Positions 13,501-22,550 of a DNA stretch of 64,000 bases are shown piece after piece; position 1 is the first letter of the stretch; the number at the start of each line of letters is the position of its first letter. Both the position numbers and the translations under genes were made by a program. The stretch comes from Lepisosteus oculatus (lineage: Eukaryota; Chordata; Actinopteri; Semionotiformes; Lepisosteidae). The notes beneath the pieces were generated by a model that did no database searches, had not been told where the DNA came from, and was given only the letters and a program-made list of their open reading frames with translations. The stretch spans positions 13,883,001-13,947,000 of the forward strand of contig NC_090711.1 in the NCBI RefSeq assembly GCF_040954835.1, read 5' to 3'.

Positions 13501-14193
13501 AGCGAGAGAGGAAAAATTTTGGGGGGGGAATTTTGGAAAAATACTTCAGTTTTTCCTCTCTCGAACAGCCAAGAAATTGTGTTTTTATTCTTTGCCTTTC
13601 ACAATGGAGTAAACCTTCACCTATTCCTTTGGGGCCTGCGCTGGCTGATGCGGCTCCCTGCTCAAAAGATATTACATTCAGACTTGCATTGTAAAAAGGA
13701 CTTAAAAGACAAAGAGAACGTGAATAAAATGCAACACTCCTATTGTGAATGACACAAACGTTTCCGTTTTGGAGAAGCAGATCAAAGTGGAAATATCACA
13801 GAAGTAAAATTAAAATCCCAGAACTCTGCGATTCCTCTTTTACGTTGAGGCTGGAATTGCATTCCATAAACTTGCCCTTCTTGCTTTGTCGTCAAGACAC
13901 TCACCTTTCCTGCCATCCCCACTGAGAGAGGCTTCAGGAAAATAACTGTGCGTGTCCTCCACATCTGCCTGCGGGAGCTGGGGATCCTTCTTCTCAGCAG
14001 AGGCACGTTTCAGGAAATCAGGAAATCCAGGACCGGTCGCCAATCTGTTTCTAAATTCCCGGGCACTGGTGTCCTGTCCTTCTACCGTAACTGAGAGGGG
14101 GGTTTTTATACAATAGTTGTGCTGGGGGGGCAGTTCTGCAAGGCGGCGATGCCCCCGGAGCAACAGCGGTCTTAAAAAAGCGATAATGGTCAT
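3354..14193 (-). CDS. cdk5rap1: CDK5RAP1, mitochondrial tRNA methylthiotransferase (13 coding exons)
   Basis: A radical-SAM enzyme that converts i6A37 to ms2i6A37 in mitochondrial tRNAs. Coding exons in transcript order: 13905-14193, 13288-13391, 12686-12720, 12362-12462, 11386-11596, 10280-10400, 9047-9277, 7794-7891, 6877-6932, 6044-6174, 5003-5152, 3712-3852, 3354-3395. All have AG/GT boundaries and compatible phases; the sum is 1710 nt, 569 aa plus stop. The N-terminal MTTase domain has cysteines at about residues 104 (ETYGCQMN), 140 (LVTCSVRE) and 178 (GCMAERL). The radical-SAM triad is CDNMCSYC at 253-260, and the TRAM domain covers about 493-560. The weakly conserved first 95 residues, opening [14 protein letters not shown], fit a mitochondrial presequence. 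The start is the first ATG of exon 1. The last exon is short and ends [13 protein letters not shown], so the tail is shorter and diverged from mammals; that exon is the least certain. Introns carry SINEs at 4.4, 7.3, 8.6 and 10.7 kb. Confidence 0.95.
4362..4958 (+). mobile_element. 5S rRNA-derived SINE, near full length (copy 1)
   Basis: The head matches the 5S rRNA internal promoter: aagctaagcagg (A box), then tggatgggagacc (C box). The body includes aatcccagggcatttctcg and gtgtaaccccggcgtcctgg. The tail, acctgtaaagcgctttgag then gcgctatataagtgtaag, ends in (ATT)n. Such tails are shared with L2/CR1-type LINEs that supply reverse transcriptase. It lies in the CDK5RAP1 intron before exon 12, antisense to the gene, and its tail ends about 45 bp from exon 11. 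Confidence 0.85.
5880..5945. repeat. Fragment of an old interspersed repeat
   Basis: Contains acaaacgagagaaagccatt followed by ctgtcccctttagc, resembling the end of a CR1-like LINE that is common in early-branching fish genomes. It is only a relic in a CDK5RAP1 intron. Confidence 0.3.
6270..6535 (-). mobile_element. CR1-like LINE relic
   Basis: Read on the minus strand, the segment resembles the LINE 3' coding region also seen at 15.88-16.25 and 34.4-34.8 kb (phrases such as cctatcccagacacccacaa and tgaagaagcttttccgcctc). It is degenerate with no intact frame, and lies in a CDK5RAP1 intron between exons 10 and 9. Confidence 0.4.
7283..7543 (+). mobile_element. 5S-derived SINE, 3' half (copy 2)
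   Basis: Only the 3' half is present, from gtcctggccaaa through cctcctaataatccccatc and the LINE-like tail to a long (ATT)n run at about 7512-7543. The 5S head is missing, as expected from incomplete reverse transcription. It lies in a CDK5RAP1 intron, antisense to the gene. Confidence 0.8.
8341..8390. repeat. Two overlapping perfect palindromes
   Basis: Arms gaaacgccagttca (8341-8354) and tgaactggcgtttc (8362-8375) are exact reverse complements with a 7-nt loop. Overlapping them, cagttcacacatgatga (8348-8364) pairs exactly with tcatcatgtgtgaactg (8374-8390) across a 9-nt loop. The two hairpins exclude each other. The site is in a CDK5RAP1 intron. Confidence 0.9.
8601..8873 (+). mobile_element. 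tRNA-derived SINE, near full length
   Basis: Begins ggtggagcggtggctctgtg (A-box region), with B-box-like ggttgctggttcatatccc near 8650. The body contains gggcccctgagcaaggccctt and ccccaagcttctctccc, and the tail reads aattcctaatgcaagaaat then ctaataaagtgatgtt. Other copies lie at 29.2, 39.7 and 52.0 kb. It is antisense within a CDK5RAP1 intron. The damaged cloverleaf means it is not a tRNA gene. Confidence 0.8.
8955..9005. repeat. AT dinucleotide-rich tract
   Basis: Imperfect (TA)n with interspersed T and A runs, immediately beside the donor end of CDK5RAP1 exon 7 (exon ends at 9047). It is probably a simple repeat prone to length change. Confidence 0.8.
10280..10400 (-). CDS. cdk5rap1: CDK5RAP1 exon 6: radical-SAM cluster motif
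   Basis: This exon encodes [13 protein letters not shown] followed by [13 protein letters not shown]. The CxxxCxxC triad binds the [4Fe-4S] cluster that cleaves S-adenosylmethionine, and [10 protein letters not shown] is characteristic of the MiaB/CDK5RAP1 family. The acceptor is CCCCAG and the donor is CAG/GTGAGC. The intact motif argues for a working enzyme and against a pseudogene. Confidence 0.95.
10651..11212 (+). mobile_element. 5S-derived SINE, near full length (copy 3)
   Basis: The head has gaagctcagcagg and tggatgggggagacc; the body and tail match the other copies, ending at agcgctatataagtataagg. It differs from copy 1 by many single changes and has lost the (ATT)n run, so it is probably older. 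It is antisense within the CDK5RAP1 intron between exons 6 and 5. Confidence 0.85.
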
Positions 14194-14900
14194 GTCTTAC
14201 TGTTCAAGACAGGATAATGCCCCCCCCAAAAAACCTTCTCGTTTTTTTGACAAAAGTAACATGCTCAGCGACATGAAAAATTAAAACGAGGCACTGCCAG
14301 TACCATCACACTACAAATAAAATACCCCGCTACAGTATTGGGTACCAAGTGTAAACGAAGATTTACTCTTTCAGTATTCGTTCTCTATACAGTACTCTTT
14401 CAGTATCTGTTGGATATTCTAAGGTGTAGTATTTTTCAGTACCCAGAAAAAAAAGTTTAATAGTACAATTCAATCAAAAACGTTTAGACATTTTTCTTCA
14501 ATCAATGACTATCACCAACACATTACATTAATGGTGTCTTATCATTATGATAATACGTCGTTCAGCTGCAGCTAAATTATAAGACAGTTAACATATTCTT
14601 TAATCCAAAGGTTACAAGATCGTCAGTCATTGCAGGTCACAAACGGCATATTTTTATTCTTAAAGCTAAACACAAACTAATGGTAAGTCTTCTTCTAGTG
14701 ATAACATTGCCTCGGTTTATTTAGTTAATCACAAACACCCTTCTTCCCCACATTGGCTAACTCTGAAGAACAAGTCCGACTCTTCAGAAGTCCCCGCGGA
14801 AACAATAGCGATGATTTTAGGTGCCTGTCTGTAACTGCCCCCCCTCGCACAACGTTCCGGTGAAGCGCTCGGTGGTGCGAGGCTAGGTATTGTACACTCT
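14194..14900 (-). promoter_or_regulatory. cdk5rap1: CDK5RAP1 upstream/promoter region
   Basis: Sequence immediately 5' of the CDK5RAP1 start codon. A minus-strand CCAAT box (attgg at 14752-14756) lies about 560 bp upstream, and CpG-bearing sequence at 14,845-14,885 is the richest nearby. The transcription start and any untranslated first exon are not visible. Confidence 0.35.
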
Positions 14901-15879
14901 TAAGTTACCTTACTGTTGTCCTTTTAAACACTCCATTTCAAACATAAAAGTGAATATTTTTGTTCAGTATCAAATTGTAATTGATTTTGTTTTACCAAGA
15001 AGAATAACTTTCCTGTTTTAAGCTTTAATCTTCATATTTGGAATCCAGTTAGGTCCCTTTTTTATTGAAACAATACTGCTCCAGCTATATGCTTGGTTTG
15101 ACAAATAACTTGTGCATACCTTTTTTCCCCCCTCTAGGATTGTCTGATGGTATAAATAGCATGTGCCCTAGATCAGTTTGTCATTCTTACTCCTGTGTTG
15201 TAATCTCTGCACTGATTTACTGTACTATAAAATACGACCTATTTTTCAAGATTGTACTTTTAATGTGCAGGACTTAATATCTTATTGTTAACCTGCAAAG
15301 CATTATGAAAACCTGCTCCCGAGTATTTAAGGGGCCTTTTCAAACGTGATACTCCCTGTTCTTGCACTACATGGACGGGCTGTGCGTGCCTCAAACCAGA
15401 TCATGAACTGAGACTTCTGTGACCATATAAGCAATACGTTGAGTAGGTTTATGTCCATATAAAACTCTTGAGTGTAGAAATATTTGAAACTCCACTTTTT
15501 TTGCTTAAGCTTAGAAAACTTATTGTTTGAATTTTTTCTACCTTTTGAGTTGAGTTTTGTTTGGAATCTGTGTTCTAATGTAATGTTCAGTTAGTGCTTT
15601 TGAAATGCAATACATGACAAGGTGCTTTTTAAATAGAATGTTGTTCACTGGAAATGAATCTTCCAGGCCAATTCGACATATATCCAAACAAAACGACACC
15701 ACCAAGGCAATGTCAGCTTCATTTTACCATGGCAAATAAAACATACATTGTTAAATATTCAGTGCTTGCAAAACTGGAATAAAATATTAACAAATGTGAG
15801 AGGACTCTCTGTGAAATAGTCGACAATGAGGCTACTTATGAAAAAGTGTTTATGTTGACACATTATCTGCATATTCTAG
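14901..15879. other. No gene recognised between CDK5RAP1 and GHRH
   Basis: AT-rich sequence with no exon or repeat that I can name. The 70-codon ORF at 15,065-15,277 has no recognisable family or splice context. Confidence 0.5.
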
Positions 15880-16245
15880 ATAATACAGAGAAGCAATAAA
15901 AAAAGCAAACAAAATGTTAGAATATAAAGTCCGAATTGTTGAATGTCATGTTGAAATTGTATAATATACTAGCAAGACCTCATTTTAGAATTTTGTTTAC
16001 AGTTGTGGTCACAGTGAACAGAGGCAACATGATTCAGCTGAAGTTCCTCAGAATAAACAGTGAAACACCATAAGATAGTGAAAAGAAGTAAAAACTACGT
16101 GGAAGCGTATTTAAAACTGAGAGGAAGAGACACATCTTTACACAAGAATAATGGCAGTCGGCAAGTCATGTTGTTGAAGCTGATACCTTCAAGAAATGGC
16201 TGGACAAGATCCTTGGATCAAAAAGTAATTAACTGCTAAGCAGGC
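15880..16245 (+). mobile_element. CR1-like LINE relic, 3' coding end
   Basis: Degenerate plus-strand match to the 3' coding end of a LINE reverse transcriptase, with phrases such as catgttgaaattgtataata, agacctcattttagaattt and aagctgataccttcaagaa, ending taagcaggctagataagatg. It has no intact reading frame. It lies between CDK5RAP1 and GHRH, next to a SINE. Confidence 0.5.
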
Positions 16246-16266
16246 TAGATAAGATGAATTCCTCTA

Positions 16267-16760
16267 TAGCGTTTTTCTGGACACTCCACTCAAAGTGCTT
16301 TACAGGTAATGGGGACTTCCCTCCACCACTGTGCAGCATCCACCTGGATGATGTGACGGCAGCCATAATGTGCCAGTACTCTCACCACACACCAGCTATT
16401 AGTAGGGAGGAGAACAGAGTGATGAAGCCAGTTCATAGATGGGGATTATTAGGAGGCCATGATTGGTAAAGGCCAATGGAAAATTTGGCTAGGACAGCCG
16501 AGGTTACACCCCTACTCTTTTCGAGAGACGCCCTGGGATTTTTAATGACCACAGAGAGTCAGGATCTCGGTTTTACGTCTCATCCACAGGATGGTGCTTG
16601 TTTACAGTATAGTGTCCCCGTCACATTACTGGGGCATTAGGACCCACATGGACCACAGGGTGAGCGCCACCTACTGGCCCCACTAACGCCTCTCCCGGCA
16701 GCAGCCTTAGTTTTTTCCCAGGAGGTCTCCATCCAGGTACTGACCAGGCTCACTGAGCTG
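16267..16760 (-). mobile_element. 5S-derived SINE (copy 4)
   Basis: Reverse-complement copy. The tail (ttttctggacactccactc) is at the low-coordinate end and the 5S C-box region (ggtctcc, then aggtactgacc) at the high end. The extreme 5S head with the A box is lost. It sits about 200 bp upstream of the proposed GHRH promoter. Confidence 0.8.
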
Positions 16761-16959
16761 AAAATATCTTCCTTTTTTTGTAAATATTATTGTATTCTTA
16801 AATTGTTTTTTTATTGGAATCCTTTACCGATGAAACCCAATAATGTATGTCAGAAAAAAAGGAACTTGTAATGTATTGCATCATGTAAATGCACTATGTT
16901 CTTTCTTAACATCTCCCAGCTATGAGTATGACATGGGTTCAGAAGTTCTCCACGGTGGG

Positions 16960-17254
16960 AGGGTACCGGTAATGGAATGAATAAGGTAGCTGTGATGTCA
17001 CCCTGCTGTGTCTTCACTGGATGGTGTAAAAAGGCAGTGGAGAGGGAGATGTCAGATCCCTCCAGTTAAATGCAGCTGGAGCTCCAGTCCCAAACTCAGA
17101 CCACTGTCAGTGTTACCTTGAGCCCCTCCTGGCTCGGAGGCTGGAGAGGATGAAAAGAAGCTTCACATCACAAAGTGCAACAGAGTGATCTTTCCTCAAC
17201 ACGGGACAGCACAGAGCAAGCTGAGAGCAGTTCACTACATCAACTTCTACCACG
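16960..17254 (+). promoter_or_regulatory. ghrh: Proposed GHRH promoter and untranslated first exon
   Basis: A CRE-like tgatgtca lies at 16993-17000 and a TATA-like gtaaaaagg near 17026. About 200 bp of candidate leader ends in a good donor, CCACG/GTATGT, at 17254/17255. GHRH genes in other vertebrates have an untranslated first exon followed by an intron. The leader contains a short upstream ORF from the ATG near 17151. No transcript evidence is available, so the start site is inferred. Confidence 0.4.
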
Positions 17255-18144
17255 GTATGTAACATCAGAAACAGATTTTAAATGTGTTTTCATGTTGATT
17301 CTTTGTTTGCAGTCCCAGTTATTTTGGCTAAATCTATTCCTCTTTTTCTCGTAATTCAGGATTTGTATATTGCTGAAAAGTACGGAATATATACTTGATA
17401 CGTTTGATATATAATGGAAATTATGATTCAGTTTCGCATCAGTGTTTCTGCTCTTCTGTAAAAAAAAAAAGATTTCAAAGAAGCTAGCTGTTCGTTTTTA
17501 TTTGTCTTGAAAGGGTAAATATGGATCAAAATGCAAAAAATCTCACTTAAAAGTCCATTTTCTCATCATACTGTCAGGCTCGCAGTCTTTTTTGTGGAAA
17601 GAATAATGCTCTGACTCAATCTGTCTTCACCTGTTGACAGAAAGCTAACTGGTAGATCTGTCAGGGTCTCTATCTAACAGTATGTAAAATATTTAAAGAT
17701 CAAAAGCTGAATTTGTTATACTTTATTGTAATGTGCATTTTGCACTACGTGCTGTAACTTTAAATGAGCTTTAAAGAGTAAGACTCTTATTCATCTGTGC
17801 AAACAGGGGAGATCAGTATACACAGGCAAGACACATTTACCTTAATGATCCATTTACTGTTTTTTTAGCGCAGAAACCAAAGGTAGCAACTGTAGAAAGA
17901 GTGAGCAAATTTGTCCTATTTGCTAGATGTACAACACCTTAATAATGCTCAATACTTCAATCCCCAAAATTCTAATTTGCTTCAATGATCCAAGACAAAA
18001 ACAACCAAGAAAGAAAGAAACCTGTTCCACATTTGGAGTTCTGACTCTGAGCAGCACAGGCAGGACTCGAGTCTTTTCTGACCTTTGTTTCAGTGTCACG
18101 TCAGGTGCCTGTGCTCCTCTGTGTTCTCCACAGAAGAGCCCACG

Positions 18145-21100
18145 ATGGTGGAGAGAAGCACACTGCTGGTACTCTGCTGCCTGGCCATGCAAGCAGCTGG
18201 TTCTTCCTGCCTGTATCCTGGCCTGAGGTCAGTCCTGAGTGACAGTGGGGTGGGGTATCGTGTGCTTGTGTGTGAGCCATGAAAATGTTTGGGAAAGTGC
18301 TGCACTGTCCAAATACACAATGCAATGTATTGATCTGAGGTTAATTAGTGTAGGGTAGGCATGAAATAAGCCAATACTAGTTCAATAGGACAGTACTGCA
18401 GTCAAAATTCCAACTGTTCTGTTGGATGACACTTCATAATTTAATATTTTACTTTTTTGATGTTTAATAAAGGAAGACCAACGCATGGTGGCACAGTGGT
18501 GAGCACAGCTACCTCTCATGATTGGGGCCCTGGGTCCAATTCCTGGGGTGCTATCTGCTTGGAGTTGGTGTGTTCTCCCATGATCACATGGGTTTCCTCC
18601 CACAGGCCAAAGACTTACTAATAGGCTAACAGGATTCTGAGAATAGTCCCAGGGTGAGTGCAGTCTGTGTCTGTGTGCGCCCTGCACTGAAATGACTTCC
18701 TATAACCCACATTGCACAAATTGCATGCTGGGACAGGCTCTGGCTCCTCCACAACCCAGAATTGGATAAAGCCAGGACTTTCTGGATGGATGATCAATAA
18801 AGAAGGCGAAAACAGAGATTCAGACCTTTGAGATATAATTTATGAATACATTTTGCAATCCAGTTCAGGGACTGACTGGTAGTGGGCAGTAAGCGATATT
18901 CTGTGAAATGGTTAATAGTTTACTCCGTTCTAGCAAGTAATTACACTTGCTTTCCATTAGAAAGTCCTGTTGGGTTTACATTCCCCCCGATACATTTTTT
19001 CCTAAAATAGGATCAGTAACATTTTCTGTGACCTCCCTCCTACTCCACAGATATCTTTTAACTGAAAAAGGCAGCTGAAGTGAAACCTTTGTGTGGTTGG
19101 GAATCCTCAGGAGAGGGATGAGTAGTTAGAAAACGTTTCCCCTGCTCCTCTACTCAGCCTGTGACTGCAATTACAGCCTTCTCTCACTAATCGAAAGTGG
19201 AGCTTCTTAATAAGAAAGCTGTAGGTGATTGCTCTGATGCTAGTTTTGCTACTTTATTGAAAAACGTAAATTGCCCTTAAGGCTATTTTATGGTCCAAAC
19301 CATAATTCTGGGCTTTATGCAGTGCACTAGTTGGAGCAGGTCTGCATCAGTATTTAGAGAAAATGTGTTCCAATCTGGTTTTCACATCTAATCTTGATTA
19401 TATTGCACATGTTTCTTGGAATGTAAATTTAAAGTTACTTTTATGAAGACGAGACACAAATGGATCTCCTAGATGTATTTCAGTGCAGTGTTACTAGGCT
19501 ATAGTAGTTCAGGTGGGTAGCTGCGTCAGCATGCGTAGGCTGCAAAGGAACAAGTAATAGGTTTATTCCATACTGAAAAAAAGAAAGAAAACACAATGTT
19601 TCGGCTGTGGAGCCTTCTGCACACCTGAAGAAGGCTCCAAGGCCGAAATGTTGTGTTTTCTTTCTTTTTTCCAGCATGGAATAAACCTATTACTTGTTTC
19701 GTTACTAGGCTATGATGAATTCTGGTTAGCAACAATAACTGCAACAACTGTCCTTTTCCATTTAATATTATAGAAAAGCCTTGAAGCCTAAATTGTTCTA
19801 AGAGCACTCTGACAGACATGGCAACAAGTACCAGGTGCATGAGAGACAAAGGTGTCATCTCACAAGAGTACCGAGTCATCACTGGACGAATGCTGGGCTT
19901 TACTCAGTATGTCGGCGGTAGCTCTCGCGTTTTGTGATGCTAATGCTGCCCGGATATAAACTATGTCTATTGTCTCTTTGTTCACCGGGGTGTGAACTGT
20001 TTCCATTGTCCAGTTGTTCCAACTTTTGAGAGCCATTTTCTAGCCACGTCAGCATAAGCGTAGCTTTGTGTGTTATTTTGTGAAGAGGCTTCATCAAGGT
20101 CAACAGCACTCTGTTGTTCCGAGGTGTACAGCAATAGAAGCTCAAGGGCACAGGAGCATCTCCTCTGTTGAGCAGATAAGGGAACTACTATAGTTAATCC
20201 ATGTAAATTTGAGCAGTTTCAACCAGTTGGTTGCTTACGTTCATTAGCTTGGGTGGCAGTAGTACAGTTCAGCCATTTTGCACTGACGGAGACCACAGAC
20301 TACAGCGTTTTGGATTTGATCAGTTCAGCTGCAGAGAAAGTGCCAGAAGGTCACAGCACCTGTCCTTCTGCGTTGTGAACCAAGTTGTAATACCCATCTT
20401 TAAATCCTTAACATTCCTTAACCCCTAACAGTTCCAATTTTTTTAGATTGGTTATTAAATCAGTATTAAATCCTAATTCCTAATGAAGCAGAAAATCGAG
20501 AATTTTGAGAAACCGCTGGTCTCGCCCCAGGTGAGAGTCCGTCCGCATTGCAACATGAAGTGGTCCATATAACATGATGTATGAGCCAATGAGTACAGGT
20601 TGTGCAGCAGACATTTCAGCACAGAAATGTTTGAACCTGATCTGCATGCAGAGTTAACAAATAGTAATAATTCCTTACACTTATACATCGTGTTTCTGGA
20701 TAGTCCACTCAAGCACTTTACAGGTAGCGGGGACTCCCCTCCACCACCTCCAGTGTGCAGCCACACCTGGATGATGTGACGCCAGTACACTCACCACATA
20801 CCAGGTATCAGTGGGGAGGAAAACGGAAGCCAATTCAGTAGTATTTTCTAGTTTTAAAGGAGTATTTGTCAGCAAAACCATCACAAAGTCGAGAGCAATC
20901 TTTCTATTGGATTAACAGAGACATATTCACAAGTGTGTTTACAATGTAATAGGGCCTCATCACCTCCCCAGAAGTTCACATGCGCATGCCAGGAAATTTA
21001 GTCTGTTGTGATTTAAATTGGGGGTTTGTTACACGTTACTGTTTACATTTTAGTTTCATTGTGGTTTGAAATGCACTCAATGCCGAAATAGAAAAATAGC

Positions 21101-22309
21101 GTTGCAGTTCCCCTTTAAATCCTTAAACTTGTCCTTATTAGATTTGTGACGTAACATAACCTGAAAGAATGACAATTGCGCACATTTGGTGTCTGTTTCA
21201 GATTTGGCCAGAAGAGCACCAGCTCTTCCATCCCGACGAGCTCCTCTGGTGAAAACGGCAGCCGGCTGCCCACTGGCACTGCCCAGCAGAGGGATGGCGC
21301 AGAAAAGCGGTCAGCAGACTCCTGAGCCTTATCCTGCATGACAAAGCATGCGAAACCAACTTGTAACTGGTTAACAGAAATAGATTGTTATACTGAATGT
21401 GGGAAAACTGTAATTGGAGGCTCAATGTGTATACTGGCTGCAACTGAGCTTCAGCTTGAAGCACATTAACATCTGCGGCACTCTGTCTGTCTGTCTCAGA
21501 ACAGGGAGGCACGCGGATGCCATTTTCACAAACAGCTACAGGAAAGTTTTGGGACAGTTATCTGCCAGGAGGTTTCTTCAGACCATCATGGGAAAACGGC
21601 TGAGGTAAGTGTGAAATAATGCGCCTCGTTTGGACTTTTCCGATAAATGGCTCACATGGGTGTCTCGCTTGTGTTCGAAGCCAGTGGGGAGCAGAGGTGG
21701 AGAACGCAGCCAAACGGCAGACGAGCGTTTTTACAGACACCTACCAGCAGGACCTTACTGCCATTCAACACTACAGGAGGCAGCTGGGTGTGGTCGGCCC
21801 CAGGTAACATCTCCACTTCGACTGTTCTAGAGATCAATCAGACCCAATTTCATATTCTGTGTATGCTTTACATTTTATAACCGTGAGAGATGTTTTAATC
21901 GATCGATGTAGTAATTCAGGAAAACTAGATTTCCATAGGTACTTTGATTTCCTCAACTTCTGTGAAAGCTTTTATAAATGGATTTTTTCCCCCCCAGACC
22001 ATCCCCTTATTAAAAAGGGCAGTTTCAGCCTTACCAGTTGTAAGGTCACTTTAACAGAACCTTTTTATTCTGCCTGAAATAGGTGTTGCTGCTGTCAATG
22101 TTGAAGCCTCAATCAAACCTGATTTCCTGAAAGATGAGTCAAGGATTTTGCTTCCACAATTTAAAATCAATGCAGGTTTCGAAGGATGTTTGAAACAAAG
22201 AAATCAATGACAGACACGTCTCCGTCCCCAGATAGCAAGCCACTCTCTGTCGAAGAGCAATGCTGACACTGTATGTCTCTGCAGAATTCATGGCCGGACG
22301 GGGCACTGA
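18145..22309 (+). CDS. ghrh: GHRH, growth-hormone-releasing hormone precursor (5 coding exons)
   Basis: Secreted hypothalamic peptide precursor of the secretin/PACAP family, acting on the pituitary GHRH receptor. Coding exons: 18145-18227, 21202-21309, 21500-21604, 21681-21803, 22285-22309; 444 nt, 147 aa. Residues 1-20 are a signal peptide ([20 protein letters not shown]). The hormone begins at residue 68 ([15 protein letters not shown]) after RTGR, and a GKR amidation/cleavage site follows at 95-97, giving a 27-residue amide. A KR at 110-111 releases a C-terminal peptide starting [11 protein letters not shown]. Exon 4 was chosen in the frame that resembles the mammalian C-terminal peptide and joins in phase to a tiny last exon (IHGRTGH), as in mammals. 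The exon 4 acceptor (cgaag at 21680) is uncertain; another gives a different C-terminus. The ATG has an A at -3 and a G at +4. Confidence 0.9.
18483..18795 (+). mobile_element. V-SINE-like tRNA-derived SINE
   Basis: Begins ggtggcacagtggtgagcac with B-box-like gggtccaattcc; continues ggtgtgttctcccatgat and ggtttcctcccacaggcca; ends gctgggacaggctctggctc and gaattggataaagcc. These are hallmarks of fish V-SINE-type elements. It lies in the first coding intron of GHRH, in the sense orientation. Confidence 0.75.
19549..19698. mobile_element. Snap-back (foldback) element with 70-nt arms
   Basis: The left arm 19549-19618 pairs with the right arm 19629-19698 across a 10-nt loop, with only a few mismatches. 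Arms contain aacaagtaataggtttattc and its complement, and the loop-proximal part reads agaaggctccaaggccgaaa. The flank at 19510-19548 continues the same repeat family (gctgcgtcagcatgcgtagg). Single-arm relatives occur at about 40,250-40,310 and 52,925-53,035. It is in a GHRH intron. Confidence 0.85.
20663..20825 (-). mobile_element. 5S-derived SINE tail fragment (copy 5)
   Basis: Reverse-complement fragment of the SINE 3' end: ttacacttatacatcgtgtt, gtccactcaagcactttaca, then ctccaccacctccagtgtgc and accaggtatcagtggggagg. It lies in the GHRH intron between coding exons 1 and 2, antisense to GHRH. Confidence 0.75.
21500..21604 (+). CDS. ghrh: GHRH hormone-coding exon
   Basis: This exon carries the whole mature hormone: His1 at 21510 through Met27 at 21590, then Gly-Lys-Arg at 21591-21599. 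The core [20 protein letters not shown] is nearly identical to GHRH across vertebrates, and Ala2-Asp3-Ala4 with Phe6 fits GHRH better than PACAP or VIP. Borders are tctcag/A and CTGAG/GTAAGT. Confidence 0.96.
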
Positions 22310-22550
22310 GGACACCAAGAAGACCTGTCAGGACCACACAGCAGCTCCTTCGTTTTTAAATCACTCAACAGAAAATTAAAAAGCAGCATCGCATTTGGGA
22401 ACAACCTGCCTTCACTCAGCTTAGAGAGACAGTATGCTTCACAAACGTTAAATGAAATTTACTCAACTGCCAAGAGGAGCACGCCATAGTGATTCAAAAT
22501 CCCTTCTGTTACCCTGAAAATAAAGCCTCATACATTATGTTGTAAATAAA
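22310..22550 (+). terminator. ghrh: GHRH 3' UTR and polyadenylation signals
   Basis: After the TGA at 22307-22309, AATAAA hexamers lie at 22519-22524 and 22545-22550. Either would give a 3' UTR of roughly 230-260 nt, a normal length for a GHRH transcript. RPN2 is transcribed toward this point from the right, so the genes converge. Confidence 0.6.

Noticed and set aside
21695-22360. Alternative GHRH C-terminus [12 protein letters not shown]... continuing in the last exon
   Set aside because: In phase and possible, but it lacks the resemblance to the mammalian C-terminal peptide (RQ...) and needs a long last exon; kept only as an alternative.
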